This document shows, in pieces, positions 16,259 through 24,745 of a stretch of DNA of 64,000 nucleotides; the first letter of the stretch is position 1, and every line of letters starts with the position of its first letter. The notes beneath the pieces were generated by a model. It did not search any database. It saw only the letters and a program-made list of their open reading frames with translations, and had not been told where the DNA came from. Where the stretch lies: positions 124,001 to 188,000 of the forward strand of contig JAGTTS010000003.1 in assembly GCA_018223375.1 (NCBI GenBank), given 5' to 3'. Source of the DNA: Clostridiaceae bacterium Marseille-Q3526. GTDB taxonomy: Bacteria > Bacillota > Clostridia > Lachnospirales > Lachnospiraceae. The position numbers and the translations under genes are program-made.

Positions 16259-17368
16259 ATGGCAGGATTGTCGCTGAAGAATGTTACAAAGTACTATCAG
16301 AACGGGCATGTGGCAGTGAGAGATTTTACCCTTGATATAGCAGATTCGGAATTTGTGGTTCTGGTTGGGCCGGAGGGCTGCGGCCGTTCCACCGTGCTGC
16401 GCATGATCGCGGGGCTGGAGGATATCTCCTCCGGAGAGCTTTTGATAGACGGAAAGAGAGTCAACGAGGAGGGAACCAGGGAGAGAGAGGTGGCCATGCT
16501 CTTTGAAAACTGCGTTTTGTATCCGCAGATGTCTGTCTATGAAAATATGGCTTTCGGGCTCCGGTTAAAGCGTCTTCCGGAACAGGAGATTGACAGGGCG
16601 GTCCGAGCCATGGCTGAATACCTGAATCTGACTGGAGAGCTGGACGCCCTGCCGGAGCAGCTGACAGAGGCCCAGAGACAGCTGGCGGCAGTGGGACGGG
16701 CTCTCGTGAAAAAACCGCAGGTATTTTTAATGGACAGACCGTTCTCCAGCCGGAACGCAAAGATTAAGGAAGACATGCAGAATGAGCTGATTGCTCTTTA
16801 CAAGACGTTAAAAACCACGTCTATTTATGCCACAGTGGATCCGGTAGAGGCCATGAAGATGGGGACGAAGGTGGTAGTGATGAACGAGGGAACCATTCAG
16901 CAGGCCGGCACTCCGAAGGAAATCTATGACACTCCTGCCAACCGCTTTGTGGCCGGATTTATGGGAAATCCTGGCGTGAATATGCTGGATCTCCGGATTG
17001 GCGAGGAGGACGGCCGCCTTTACGGAGAGCTGAAGGGGACAAGGGTGGCGCTTCCGGAGGCCTTCTCAGAGCGTCTCAGAAGGGAAGATTACATAGGAAA
17101 AGAGCTTGTGCTCGGCATCCGGCCGGAGCATGCGTCTGTGGGAGACAGAGATCCGAAAGATCCGTCCAACGAGGTGTTCACAGCCCTGGCAGAGGACTGC
17201 CAGATTTCCGAGGACGGCCTTCTTCTGACGCTGTCGGGGGAAGAGGGAACCTTTACGATCCGCCTTTCAGAGCCCATGAAGAGGATGCCAAAAGATAAAG
17301 TGAGCTTCTATGTGGACAAGAAACGGTTCCTTTTCTTTGACAAGGAGACGGGACGAATGATTCTGTAG
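16259..17368 (+). CDS. MsmK/MalK-like ABC protein with all ATPase motifs altered
   Basis: 369 residues after TTAGGAGG, with the length and layout of a MalK/MsmK/UgpC ATPase: a nucleotide-binding domain (about 1-235) and a C-terminal TOBE-like regulatory region. Each catalytic motif is changed: Walker A reads GPEGCGRST (Lys to Arg43), the Q-loop Gln is Glu83, the signature is LTEAQ (135-139) instead of LSGGQ, the Walker B Glu is Arg160, and the H-loop His is Val193. The frame is intact and codon use is like its neighbours, so this does not look like simple decay. No permease or binding protein is nearby; the next gene is a CdaR-type regulator. A regulatory or scaffolding role is more likely than transport. 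Confidence 0.85.
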   Translation: MAGLSLKNVTKYYQNGHVAVRDFTLDIADSEFVVLVGPEGCGRSTVLRMIAGLEDISSGELLIDGKRVNEEGTREREVAMLFENCVLYPQMSVYENMAFGLRLKRLPEQEIDRAVRAMAEYLNLTGELDALPEQLTEAQRQLAAVGRALVKKPQVFLMDRPFSSRNAKIKEDMQNELIALYKTLKTTSIYATVDPVEAMKMGTKVVVMNEGTIQQAGTPKEIYDTPANRFVAGFMGNPGVNMLDLRIGEEDGRLYGELKGTRVALPEAFSERLRREDYIGKELVLGIRPEHASVGDRDPKDPSNEVFTALAEDCQISEDGLLLTLSGEEGTFTIRLSEPMKRMPKDKVSFYVDKKRFLFFDKETGRMIL

Positions 17369-17400
17369 GCAGGGCTGCCTGCTTACAGAGACAATACGGC

Positions 17401-17462
17401 GGCAGGAGAGCTGTTTGGAAATCCGCTCAGAGGCGGAGGAGAAACGGTCTCCTGCCTTTTTG
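17401..17462 (+). terminator. Terminator after the MsmK-like gene
   Basis: Outer arms GGCAGGAGA (17401-17409) and TCTCCTGCC (17448-17456) enclose an inner CCGCT/AGGCGG hairpin and are followed by TTTTT. Confidence 0.8.
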
Positions 17463-17573
17463 TACTGCGGTCTTCTTTCATTTTTTTGTGAAGAATTGAT
17501 AATTTCTCTTTCATTTTTCCGCGTTTTGCATTAATATAGTAATCAGGGAAAATTTAGAAAAGGAGAGAAGGCT

Positions 17574-18662
17574 ATGATATCAAATCAGATACTCCAGACA
17601 AATATAGAGGGATTAAAAGGGATTACAAGAGTGGATCTGTGCATCTGCGATACAGAGGGAAAGATCCTGGCCTCCACATTTGCTGGTGCGGAAGAGTATG
17701 AACATGCGATTCTCGCGTTTGTGGAATCGCCGGCAGACAGCCAGGTGCTTCAGGGACACCAGTTTTTCAAGGTATTTGACGAACATCAGCTGGAGTACGT
17801 CCTGCTTGCCAAAGGGGGAAGCGACGACGTCTACATGGTGGGCAAGATGGCGGCCTTCCAGATACAGAATCTGTTAGTTGCGTATAAAGAGCGGTTTGAC
17901 AAGGATAATTTTGTCAAGAATCTGCTTCTTGACAATCTGCTTCTGGTGGACATCTACAACAGGGCCAAGAAGCTTCACATTGAGACGAACGTAAAGAGAG
18001 TTGTGTTCATCATCGAGACGCAGATGGAGAAGGACGGAAACGCTCTGGAGACGGTGAGAAGCCTGTTTTCGTCCAAGACCAGGGATTTTATTACAGCGGT
18101 AGATGAGAAAAATATTATCCTGGTCAGAGAGGTGAAGCAGGGCGAAACCTACAGCGATCTGGAAAAGACTGCGAATATGCTGTTAGATATGCTGAATACG
18201 GAGGCCATGTCCAAGGTAAACGTAGCGTTTGGAACGATTGTCAATGAGATCAAGGACGTATCCCGCTCTTACAAGGAAGCCAAGATGGCTCTGGACGTAG
18301 GCAAAATCTTCTACAGCACGAAGAACGTGGTGGCGTACAGCAGGCTTGGAATCGGCCGTCTGATCTATCAGCTGCCGCTCCCTCTGTGCCGGATGTTCAT
18401 CAAGGAAATCTTTGACGGCAAGTCACCGGACGATTTTGACGAGGAGACGCTTACGACCATTAATAAGTTCTTCGAGAACAGTCTGAACGTGTCGGAGACC
18501 TCCAGGCAGCTTTACATCCACAGAAATACGCTGGTGTACCGTCTGGACAAGCTTCAGAAGAGCACAGGTCTCGATCTGCGGGTTTTTGAGGACGCCATCA
18601 CCTTCAAGATTGCCCTGATGGTTGTCAAATATATGAAATATATGGAAAATCTGGACTATTAG
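17574..18662 (+). CDS. CdaR/PucR-family transcriptional regulator
   Basis: 362 residues after AAAGGAGAGAAGG. The N-terminal region (about 1-130) resembles a small ligand-sensing domain; the middle holds a GGDEF-like regulatory domain of the CdaR type; the C-terminus carries the PucR-type helix-turn-helix, visible as FFENSLNVSETSRQLYIHRN followed by TLVYRLDKLQKSTGLDLR. CdaR-type proteins often sense sugar acids or metabolic signals. Here it stands between the MsmK-like gene and the ftsEX operon rather than with a catabolic operon, so its targets are unknown. The terminator at 17401 separates it from the gene before. Confidence 0.85.
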   Translation: MISNQILQTNIEGLKGITRVDLCICDTEGKILASTFAGAEEYEHAILAFVESPADSQVLQGHQFFKVFDEHQLEYVLLAKGGSDDVYMVGKMAAFQIQNLLVAYKERFDKDNFVKNLLLDNLLLVDIYNRAKKLHIETNVKRVVFIIETQMEKDGNALETVRSLFSSKTRDFITAVDEKNIILVREVKQGETYSDLEKTANMLLDMLNTEAMSKVNVAFGTIVNEIKDVSRSYKEAKMALDVGKIFYSTKNVVAYSRLGIGRLIYQLPLPLCRMFIKEIFDGKSPDDFDEETLTTINKFFENSLNVSETSRQLYIHRNTLVYRLDKLQKSTGLDLRVFEDAITFKIALMVVKYMKYMENLDY

Positions 18663-18691
18663 GAGAAGGACAACAGAATAAGCAAAAGCTG

Positions 18692-18754
18692 ACTGCTGCA
18701 GTATGTGAGGGGGAACTATTGTGCGGATAACGCGGCCTCATGTATTGCAGCAGT
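18692..18754 (+). promoter_or_regulatory. 19-bp RNA hairpin in the cdaR-ftsE gap
   Basis: The arms 18692-18710 and 18736-18754 pair at all 19 positions when three G-U pairs are allowed, with a 25-nt loop. The wobble pairs form only in the plus-strand RNA. No T tract follows, so it is not a standard terminator. It lies 74 bases before ftsE and may be a processing site or a leader control element. Confidence 0.5.
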
Positions 18755-18827
18755 TTATCTCAGCGCACATAAGCGCAGGAGAGCAACGCTCTGGGAGCGA
18801 GTTTTAAATGCATTTGGGAGAACAAGA

Positions 18828-19721
18828 ATGATAGAGATCAAAAATCTCAATAAAACCTATGACAATAAAAACAAGGCCCTGAAAAACATTAATATTCATA
18901 TTGAGCAGGGTGAATTTGTGTTCATTATGGGGCGCAGCGGTTCCGGCAAGTCGACGCTGATGAAAATTCTGCTGAAGGAGGTGGAACCCACCTCCGGACA
19001 GGTGATTGTCAACGACATGGAGCTGGGGAAAATGCCCAGACGCTATGTGCCGAAGTACAGGAAAATGCTGGGAGTCGTATTCCAGGATTTCCGCCTTTTA
19101 AAGCATATGACAGTCTATGAAAACGTGGCCTTCGCCCAGCGCGTTCTGGGCCTGCCTGTCAGAAAGATCAAGGAGAACGTCCCCGCCATGCTGCGGCAGG
19201 TGGGACTGTCCTCCAAGTATAAATCCTATCCGGATCAGCTGTCTGGAGGAGAGCAGCAGAGAGTGGCCATTGCCAGGGCTCTGATTAACAATCCGGCGGT
19301 GCTTCTGGCGGACGAGCCTACGGGAAATCTGGACGCCCACAATTCCATGGAGATTATGGGGCTGCTGGAGCAGATCAACCGAAGAGGGACCACAGTAGTA
19401 GTAGTGACTCACAGCCACGAGATTGTGGAGCGGATGGGAAAACGGGTGATTACCATTGACCGGGGGACCGTGATCAGCGACGAGGTAATGCCGCCCTGGG
19501 ACTACGGAGAGCTGCAGGTGGACGAGCTTCACACCAGGCACGGCGAATCGGGCCAGGATCTGGGCTGGTACGGGGGAAATGGAAGCGTGGTGCTTCCGGA
19601 GCGCGAGGAGGACGAGGTCTGGGATCAGACTTCCCGCGAGTCTGGCAGTGAAAAGACCGTTCCCTTCCATGAGCTGAGCAAACGCCGCAAAAGAGGCAGA
19701 AAAAGAGGAAAACAGGGATGA
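18828..19721 (+). CDS. ftsE: Cell-division ATPase FtsE with C-terminal extension
   Basis: ATG 18828 has GGGAG seven bases upstream; an upstream in-frame start is less likely. The first ~228 residues are a typical FtsE: Walker A GRSGSGKST, Q-loop VFQDFRLL, signature LSGGEQQR, Walker B VLLADEPTGNLD and the H-loop VTHSH. FtsE with FtsX forms an ABC-type complex that controls peptidoglycan hydrolases from inside the cell. The protein has about 70 extra residues at the C-terminus, first acidic, then a strongly basic RRKRGRKRGK tail. It overlaps ftsX by 4 bases (ATGA). Confidence 0.95.
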   Translation: MIEIKNLNKTYDNKNKALKNINIHIEQGEFVFIMGRSGSGKSTLMKILLKEVEPTSGQVIVNDMELGKMPRRYVPKYRKMLGVVFQDFRLLKHMTVYENVAFAQRVLGLPVRKIKENVPAMLRQVGLSSKYKSYPDQLSGGEQQRVAIARALINNPAVLLADEPTGNLDAHNSMEIMGLLEQINRRGTTVVVVTHSHEIVERMGKRVITIDRGTVISDEVMPPWDYGELQVDELHTRHGESGQDLGWYGGNGSVVLPEREEDEVWDQTSRESGSEKTVPFHELSKRRKRGRKRGKQG

Positions 19722-20626
19722 GAATAGGCACATTTTGGTACTGCCTGAAGGAGGGCATTAAAAATATAGGTAAAAATATATGGTTTTCGCTGGCATCCAT
19801 GGCCATTATTTCTGCCTGCATCTTTTTATTCTGCATTTTTTTCTCATTGGTGGCCAACGTCCAGTACATGGTGAGAAATTTGGAGACAACGGTGGGAATC
19901 ACCGTATTTTTCGACGAGGATCTGGGCGAAGCGGAGATCAAGGCCATAGGAGACCAGATTGGAAAGCGGCCGGAGGTGAAGGAGTATTCCTATGTTTCCC
20001 CGGAGGAGGCCTGGGATTCTTTTAAGGAGGATTACTTTGAGGGAATGGAGGAGCTGGCAGCAGGATTTGAGGAGGATAATCCGTTAGCTGATTCCGCATC
20101 CTACACGATTTTTTTAAAGGATTTGACAAAGCAGGAGGAGATGGTTTCCTGGCTTAAGTCTCTGGACGGAGTCAGAAGAGTCAACTATTCCAAGGATGTG
20201 GCGGCTGGAATGACAGATTTCAACAAGATGTTAGGCGGCGTGTCACTCAGTATTATTCTGCTTCTTCTGGCAGTGGCGGTGTTCCTGATCAGCAACACCA
20301 TCCGGACGGCGGCGTCCTTCCGGAAAAATGAAAACCGCATTATGCGCCTGATCGGAGCGACGAATTTCATGATCCGCTCTCCCTTTGTGGTGGAGGGAAT
20401 CATCATCGGGCTGGCGGGAGCGGCTGTGCCGCTCGGCCTGATTTATGTGGTGTATAAGCAGGCGGCCATATATCTGGAACAGAATTTCCAGCAGATTTCC
20501 AGCCTGATTGTATTTCTGCCAATTCAGGAAATTTTCCCGTATATGGCAGGAGTGGCCATGGTGCTGGGAGTGGGAATCGGCTTTGTGGGCAGCTTTTTCA
20601 CAATCCGCAGGCATCTGAAGGTGTAG
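19718..20626 (+). CDS. ftsX: Cell-division membrane protein FtsX
   Basis: 302 residues: a first membrane helix (about 20-45), a large extracellular loop (about 46-165) that binds hydrolase partners in related species, and three C-terminal helices. The FtsX-type segment NTIRTAASFRKNENRIMRLIGA is in the loop after the second helix. The start overlaps the ftsE stop by 4 bases. The M23 peptidase with a coiled coil that follows 12 bases later is the likely partner. Confidence 0.95.
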   Translation: MRIGTFWYCLKEGIKNIGKNIWFSLASMAIISACIFLFCIFFSLVANVQYMVRNLETTVGITVFFDEDLGEAEIKAIGDQIGKRPEVKEYSYVSPEEAWDSFKEDYFEGMEELAAGFEEDNPLADSASYTIFLKDLTKQEEMVSWLKSLDGVRRVNYSKDVAAGMTDFNKMLGGVSLSIILLLLAVAVFLISNTIRTAASFRKNENRIMRLIGATNFMIRSPFVVEGIIIGLAGAAVPLGLIYVVYKQAAIYLEQNFQQISSLIVFLPIQEIFPYMAGVAMVLGVGIGFVGSFFTIRRHLKV

Positions 20627-20638
20627 GAGGGCATACGG

Positions 20639-21838
20639 ATGAGAAAAGGAAGATGGAAAGCAGGGGTGGTTCTTCTGGCCGCGGCTCTCTGGGCAGTTCC
20701 TGTTCAGGCGGCGAAAAAGGGCGACATTGACAGCGCCAAGGATCAGATTTCCTCTCTGGAGGAAGAAAAGAAGAAGACAGAAGAGACGATCAAAAACCTG
20801 GAGGGGCTGAAGGCGGATACAGAGAGCTACGTCAGACAGCTGGATTCTGATCTGGAGGAGCTTGATCAGGAGCTGACTTCTCTGTCCGGGCAGATCACGG
20901 ATAAGGAAGCCGAGATTGACGAGACGAAGAAGCAGCTGGAGCAGGCGAAGAAGACGGAGGAAGAACAGTACAATTCCATGAAGCTTCGCATCAAATATAT
21001 GTATGAGAAGGGAGATACCAGCTACCTGGATCTTCTCATGGAATCCGGATCTCTTTCCGAGATGTTAAACCGGGCGGAGTATATCCAGCAGATTTCTTCC
21101 TACGACAGGAAGCAGCTGGCCAGATACGGCGAAATCAAGGATGAGATTGCAGAGAGCGAGAAAAAGCTGGAGGCGGAGCACGCAGATCTTCTTTCCCTGA
21201 AGGATAAGACGGAGGCGAAGCAAAGCTCGGTAGAGCGTCTGGTAAACGAAAAGACCAAGGAGCTTCAGAAGTATCAGAATCAGATTTCGGCCAACGAGGC
21301 CCAGCTGGCCTCCTACCAGGCTGACATTAAGGCCCAGGAGGACAGGATTAAGCAGATTGAGGCGGAGCTGAAACGCCAGGAGGAGGAAGCGAAGAAGAAG
21401 GCGGAGGCCCAGGGACAGACGTATAAACCGGTCAGCATTGGGAACATTAATTTCGTATGGCCCTGCCCGTCCAGCGGGCGGATCACCTCGGGCTTCGGCG
21501 GCAGAACCTCTCCGACAGAGGGGGCGTCCAGCAATCATCAGGGAATTGACATCGGGGCTTCGTCGGGAAGCGATATTATCGCTGCTGCAGACGGCACGGT
21601 GACTATCTCTACATACAGCTACTCGGCCGGAAATTATATTATGATCAACCACGGCGGTGGAGTTTCGACTGTATACATGCACTGCTCTAAGCTTCTGGTA
21701 TCAGCGGGAGAGACGGTGAAAAAGGGGCAGGTCATTGCCAAAGTGGGATCGACCGGCTATTCGACGGGACCGCATCTTCATTTTGGAGTGAGACTGAACG
21801 GCAGCTATGTCAATCCGTCGAAGTACGTAAGTCCGTAG
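20639..21838 (+). CDS. EnvC-like secreted M23 peptidase with coiled coil
   Basis: 399 residues: a signal peptide (about 1-24, ending VQAA), a long coiled coil (about 28-260) and a C-terminal LytM/M23 domain. Zinc ligands are visible as HQGID, YMHCS and HLHFG, so the domain should be an active endopeptidase, unlike the inactive LytM domain of E. coli EnvC. The coiled coil and the position behind ftsEX match proteins activated by FtsX, such as PcsB and CwlO. The likely role is FtsEX-controlled peptidoglycan cutting. Confidence 0.9.
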   Translation: MRKGRWKAGVVLLAAALWAVPVQAAKKGDIDSAKDQISSLEEEKKKTEETIKNLEGLKADTESYVRQLDSDLEELDQELTSLSGQITDKEAEIDETKKQLEQAKKTEEEQYNSMKLRIKYMYEKGDTSYLDLLMESGSLSEMLNRAEYIQQISSYDRKQLARYGEIKDEIAESEKKLEAEHADLLSLKDKTEAKQSSVERLVNEKTKELQKYQNQISANEAQLASYQADIKAQEDRIKQIEAELKRQEEEAKKKAEAQGQTYKPVSIGNINFVWPCPSSGRITSGFGGRTSPTEGASSNHQGIDIGASSGSDIIAAADGTVTISTYSYSAGNYIMINHGGGVSTVYMHCSKLLVSAGETVKKGQVIAKVGSTGYSTGPHLHFGVRLNGSYVNPSKYVSP

Positions 21839-21869
21839 CGGCAGGAAACAGACGCAGGAGGATGAAAGA

Positions 21870-23114
21870 ATGGAAAATAAAAATAAATTCTGGAAGGGAG
21901 TCATGGCAGGCGTATTTGCCACAGCTTTTGTATGCCTGGCGGCGGTGGCCGCCTCGGTGGGAATTTATATGTTCGGCAGCCAGACTCTCACAAGGGCGCA
22001 GAACAGCTCAGGCGAGGCGTCCGGGGAGGCGGCTTCCCTTGATATGGAACAGGTCAATCAGAAGCTGGGCGTCATCCTGGATTTAATCAACGAGGTCTAT
22101 TTGTTTGACACCGATCCGTCTCTGGAGGAGGCGGGGATCTATAAAGGGCTGATGTACAGTCTGGGAGATTTATACGCGGATTACTACACGCCGGAGGAAA
22201 TGCAGGCCATGCAGGAGCAGACCACAGGCGAATACTGCGGAATCGGAGCCATGATTTCCCAGGATCGTATGACAAATGTGGCCACAGTTACCAAGGTGTA
22301 CAAGGATTCGCCGGCAGAGGAGGGAGGACTGCTCCCGGGAGACGTTCTCTACAAGGTGGGAGATCTGGATGTGACAGCCATGGATCTGGATACCATTGTA
22401 GAGCAGCATGTGCGGGGAGAGGAAAATACCTCTGTCTCCATGACTGTATACAGAAACGGCGAGGAAGTGGAGCTTACCATGGTCCGCCGCCAGCTGGAAA
22501 TCCAGACCGTGGAGTACGAAATGCTGGATGAGAAGACAGGATATCTGGAAGTCTCAGAGTTTGACACGGTGACGGCGGACCAGTTTAAGGCAGGTCTGGA
22601 TCAGCTGACTTCCCAGGGAATGGAACGTCTGGTGCTGGATCTGAGAAATAATCCAGGCGGCGAGCTGAACGCGGCCGTGGCCATGATTGATTATCTGCTG
22701 CCAGATGGAGAGACGATTGTATCCATTGCCGATAAAAACGGCGAGGGGGAGACCTACAGCTCTGAGGACGGCCATCAGATGGATCTTCCTGTGGCCATAC
22801 TAGTAAACGGAAATTCCGCCAGCGCGTCTGAGGTGTTTACAGGGGCTATGAAGGATCATGACAGAGCCGTGGTGGTTGGCACTACTACGTTTGGAAAGGG
22901 AATTGTCCAGTCCCTGTACACTCTGCAGGATGGAAGCGGCATTAAGCTTACCACCGAGCATTACTATACCCCGGAGGGAACCGATATTCATGGAGCGGGA
23001 ATTGAACCGGATGTGTCGGTAGAGCTGAAGGAGGGGCTTGAAACTATGATTGAGATTCCGAAAGATCAGGATAATCAGCTTCAGGCCGCTGTGGAGGCGC
23101 TGAATCAGAAGTAA
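21870..23114 (+). CDS. S41-family C-terminal processing protease (CtpA/CtpB-like)
   Basis: 414 residues after GCAGGAGGATG: an N-terminal membrane anchor (about 10-33), a PDZ domain (about 110-200, with the EEGGLLPGDVLYKV loop), and the S41 protease core. The catalytic Ser is in GNSASASEVF and the general-base Lys in TTFGKGIVQ. Such enzymes cut C-terminal tails of exported proteins. It is the last gene of the ftsEX/M23 group and may process members of that machinery. Confidence 0.93.
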   Translation: MENKNKFWKGVMAGVFATAFVCLAAVAASVGIYMFGSQTLTRAQNSSGEASGEAASLDMEQVNQKLGVILDLINEVYLFDTDPSLEEAGIYKGLMYSLGDLYADYYTPEEMQAMQEQTTGEYCGIGAMISQDRMTNVATVTKVYKDSPAEEGGLLPGDVLYKVGDLDVTAMDLDTIVEQHVRGEENTSVSMTVYRNGEEVELTMVRRQLEIQTVEYEMLDEKTGYLEVSEFDTVTADQFKAGLDQLTSQGMERLVLDLRNNPGGELNAAVAMIDYLLPDGETIVSIADKNGEGETYSSEDGHQMDLPVAILVNGNSASASEVFTGAMKDHDRAVVVGTTTFGKGIVQSLYTLQDGSGIKLTTEHYYTPEGTDIHGAGIEPDVSVELKEGLETMIEIPKDQDNQLQAAVEALNQK

Positions 23115-23140
23115 GAAAGTAAGAAAGTAAGAAAATTAAG

Positions 23141-23309
23141 AAAAATAGACAGGTACAGTGATTAACTGCGTTTTCTCTTCGGTTTGCGCATCTGTGATCC
23201 GCCATTCGCGAAAACTCGCCTTACGGCTCAGACATTTCGCTCGGTGGCGGAAATTAGCACAAACCTCACTGAGAAAGCCTCGTTATCATCACTGTACCTG
23301 TCTATTTTT
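23141..23309 (+). repeat. 169-bp palindromic element, possible MITE-like repeat
   Basis: Perfect 22-base inverted ends (23141-23162 and 23288-23309) enclose nested inverted segments: GGTTTGCGC with GCACAAACC (one mismatch), TCCGCCA with TGGCGGA, and GCGAAAA with TTTCGC. The whole unit can fold into one long hairpin. It fills the gap between convergent genes, ending right against the stop codon of the threonine-aldolase-like gene. It may serve as a two-way terminator or be a dispersed non-autonomous element; no transposase gene is inside. Confidence 0.7.
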
Positions 23310-24347
23310 TTAGTCAAGAGCCTTTAACAGTTCCTCTGCCGCGTCTTTCGGGGTAGCCCAGGAGGTGACCAGGCGGACGGCGGTATGGTTCTCGTCTGTC
23401 TTTTTTTCGCAGAGTCCGCCCCACTGGCTCATAAGAATTTCTGCCAGCCTGTCGTCTACAATGGGGAAGAGCTGGTTGGACAGGGAGGGAGCCAGGAAGG
23501 AGAAGCCTCTGTCTGTGAAGCCCTGACGTATAAACTGCGCCATCTCATTGGCATGGGAGGCCATCTCGTAGAACAGGCCGTCTGTAAACAGAGTTTCAAA
23601 CTGGATTCCTAACAGCCATCCCTTAGCTAAGAGAGCGCCGTTCTGCTTGATGAAATAGCGGAAGTCTTCCTTGATGCGGTCGTTTCGTATGACCAGAGCT
23701 TCCCCCATCAGAGCACCGTTTTTTGTGCCTCCAATATAAAATACGTCAGTCAGATCCGCCAGGTCCGCCAGCGTCAAATCATTGACAGAGCTTGTGAGAG
23801 CAGATCCCAGCCTTGCCCCGTCCAGGAAAAGATAGAGATTTTTCCGGCGGCAGAGGCGGCTTAAGTCCTCCAGCTCTTTTTTTGTATACTGTGTGCCAAG
23901 CTCAGTGGTGTTGGAAATATAGACCATTTTCGGCTGAACCATGTGTTCGTCCGGATGGGCGGCCAGAGCTTTCTCAATTTCAGGGACAGTAAGCTTTCCG
24001 TCTGTATGAGGGATGGCGATAACCTTGTGCCCGGTGGCCTCGATCGCTCCTGTTTCGTGGACGTTTACATGCCCGGTGGAGGCTGCGATCACCGCCTGGT
24101 GAGGCCGCAGAGCCGCGTCAATCACCGTTTTATTTGTCTGAGTTCCGCCTACCAGAAAGTGGACAGCCAGATCGGAGCGGACGCCGTCGGGGCCGCTGCA
24201 CTCTTTTATAATCAGTTCTCTCGCCTTCTCACAGTGGGAGTCCAGACCGTAGCCTGGATTCTGAGTCAGATTGGCGTTTATCATGGCCTCTAAAATTCTG
24301 GGATGGGCCCCTTCGCTGTAGTCGTTGGTAAATTTGTGAAAATTCAT
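23310..24347 (-). CDS. Low-specificity threonine aldolase / beta-eliminating lyase family
   Basis: ATG at 24347 is chosen because AAGGAGG precedes it; the upstream extension lacks such a site. The 345 residues belong to the fold-type I PLP enzymes of the threonine aldolase family: NDYSEGAHPRILEAM at the N-terminus, FLVGGTQTN, LDGARLGSAL, and the PLP-binding Lys in YIGGTKNGALMGE. It would cleave threonine or allo-threonine to glycine and acetaldehyde. It is transcribed toward the S41 gene and stands alone. Confidence 0.88.
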   Translation of the reverse strand: MNFHKFTNDYSEGAHPRILEAMINANLTQNPGYGLDSHCEKARELIIKECSGPDGVRSDLAVHFLVGGTQTNKTVIDAALRPHQAVIAASTGHVNVHETGAIEATGHKVIAIPHTDGKLTVPEIEKALAAHPDEHMVQPKMVYISNTTELGTQYTKKELEDLSRLCRRKNLYLFLDGARLGSALTSSVNDLTLADLADLTDVFYIGGTKNGALMGEALVIRNDRIKEDFRYFIKQNGALLAKGWLLGIQFETLFTDGLFYEMASHANEMAQFIRQGFTDRGFSFLAPSLSNQLFPIVDDRLAEILMSQWGGLCEKKTDENHTAVRLVTSWATPKDAAEELLKALD

Positions 24348-24592
24348 ATCTGCCTCCTTGAACTGCGCGGCAGGACGCCCCCGTCTGAAAGGGCAGGATG
24401 CGCAGCGTGCCGTAAGTATTTTGTATGCTTTTATTTTGGGGGAAGAGAGGGAGGTTGTCAAGGGAGAAAACGGCGCGTTCTGCTTTTCTAAACGAACATT
24501 TCATCGAGAGACGAAAATGAACCAGAGAGCGGAGTAAAACTGCAGCATAAAAACTTCATAATGAAATATCAAAAATGAAACAAGTGAAAAAG

Positions 24593-24621
24593 TTGCAGAA
24601 AAATTGTGCAGAATATACAAT
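24593..24621 (+). promoter_or_regulatory. Promoter of the rpiR-type sugar cluster
   Basis: TTGCAG (24593-24598), 17-base spacer and TACAAT (24616-24621). A short palindrome, TTCATAATGAA, about 30 bases upstream could bind the RpiR-type regulator. I see no gene in 24348-24745; it is a divergent promoter region. Confidence 0.5.
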
Positions 24622-24745
24622 AGAAAAGTGGAAAATATAGTAGAATATATAAAAAAAACAGTACATATTTACTTCAAATTGTGCAGATGCTATGATTTTT
24701 TCAACAGATAACTTCATTTGCGGAATTTGAATCTGGAGGAAAAAC

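Noticed and set aside
23101..23140. Short direct repeats GTAAGAAA after the S41 gene
   Set aside because: Only three tandem near-copies of 8 bases with no spacers; not a CRISPR array. No CRISPR array or cas gene was seen in the window.
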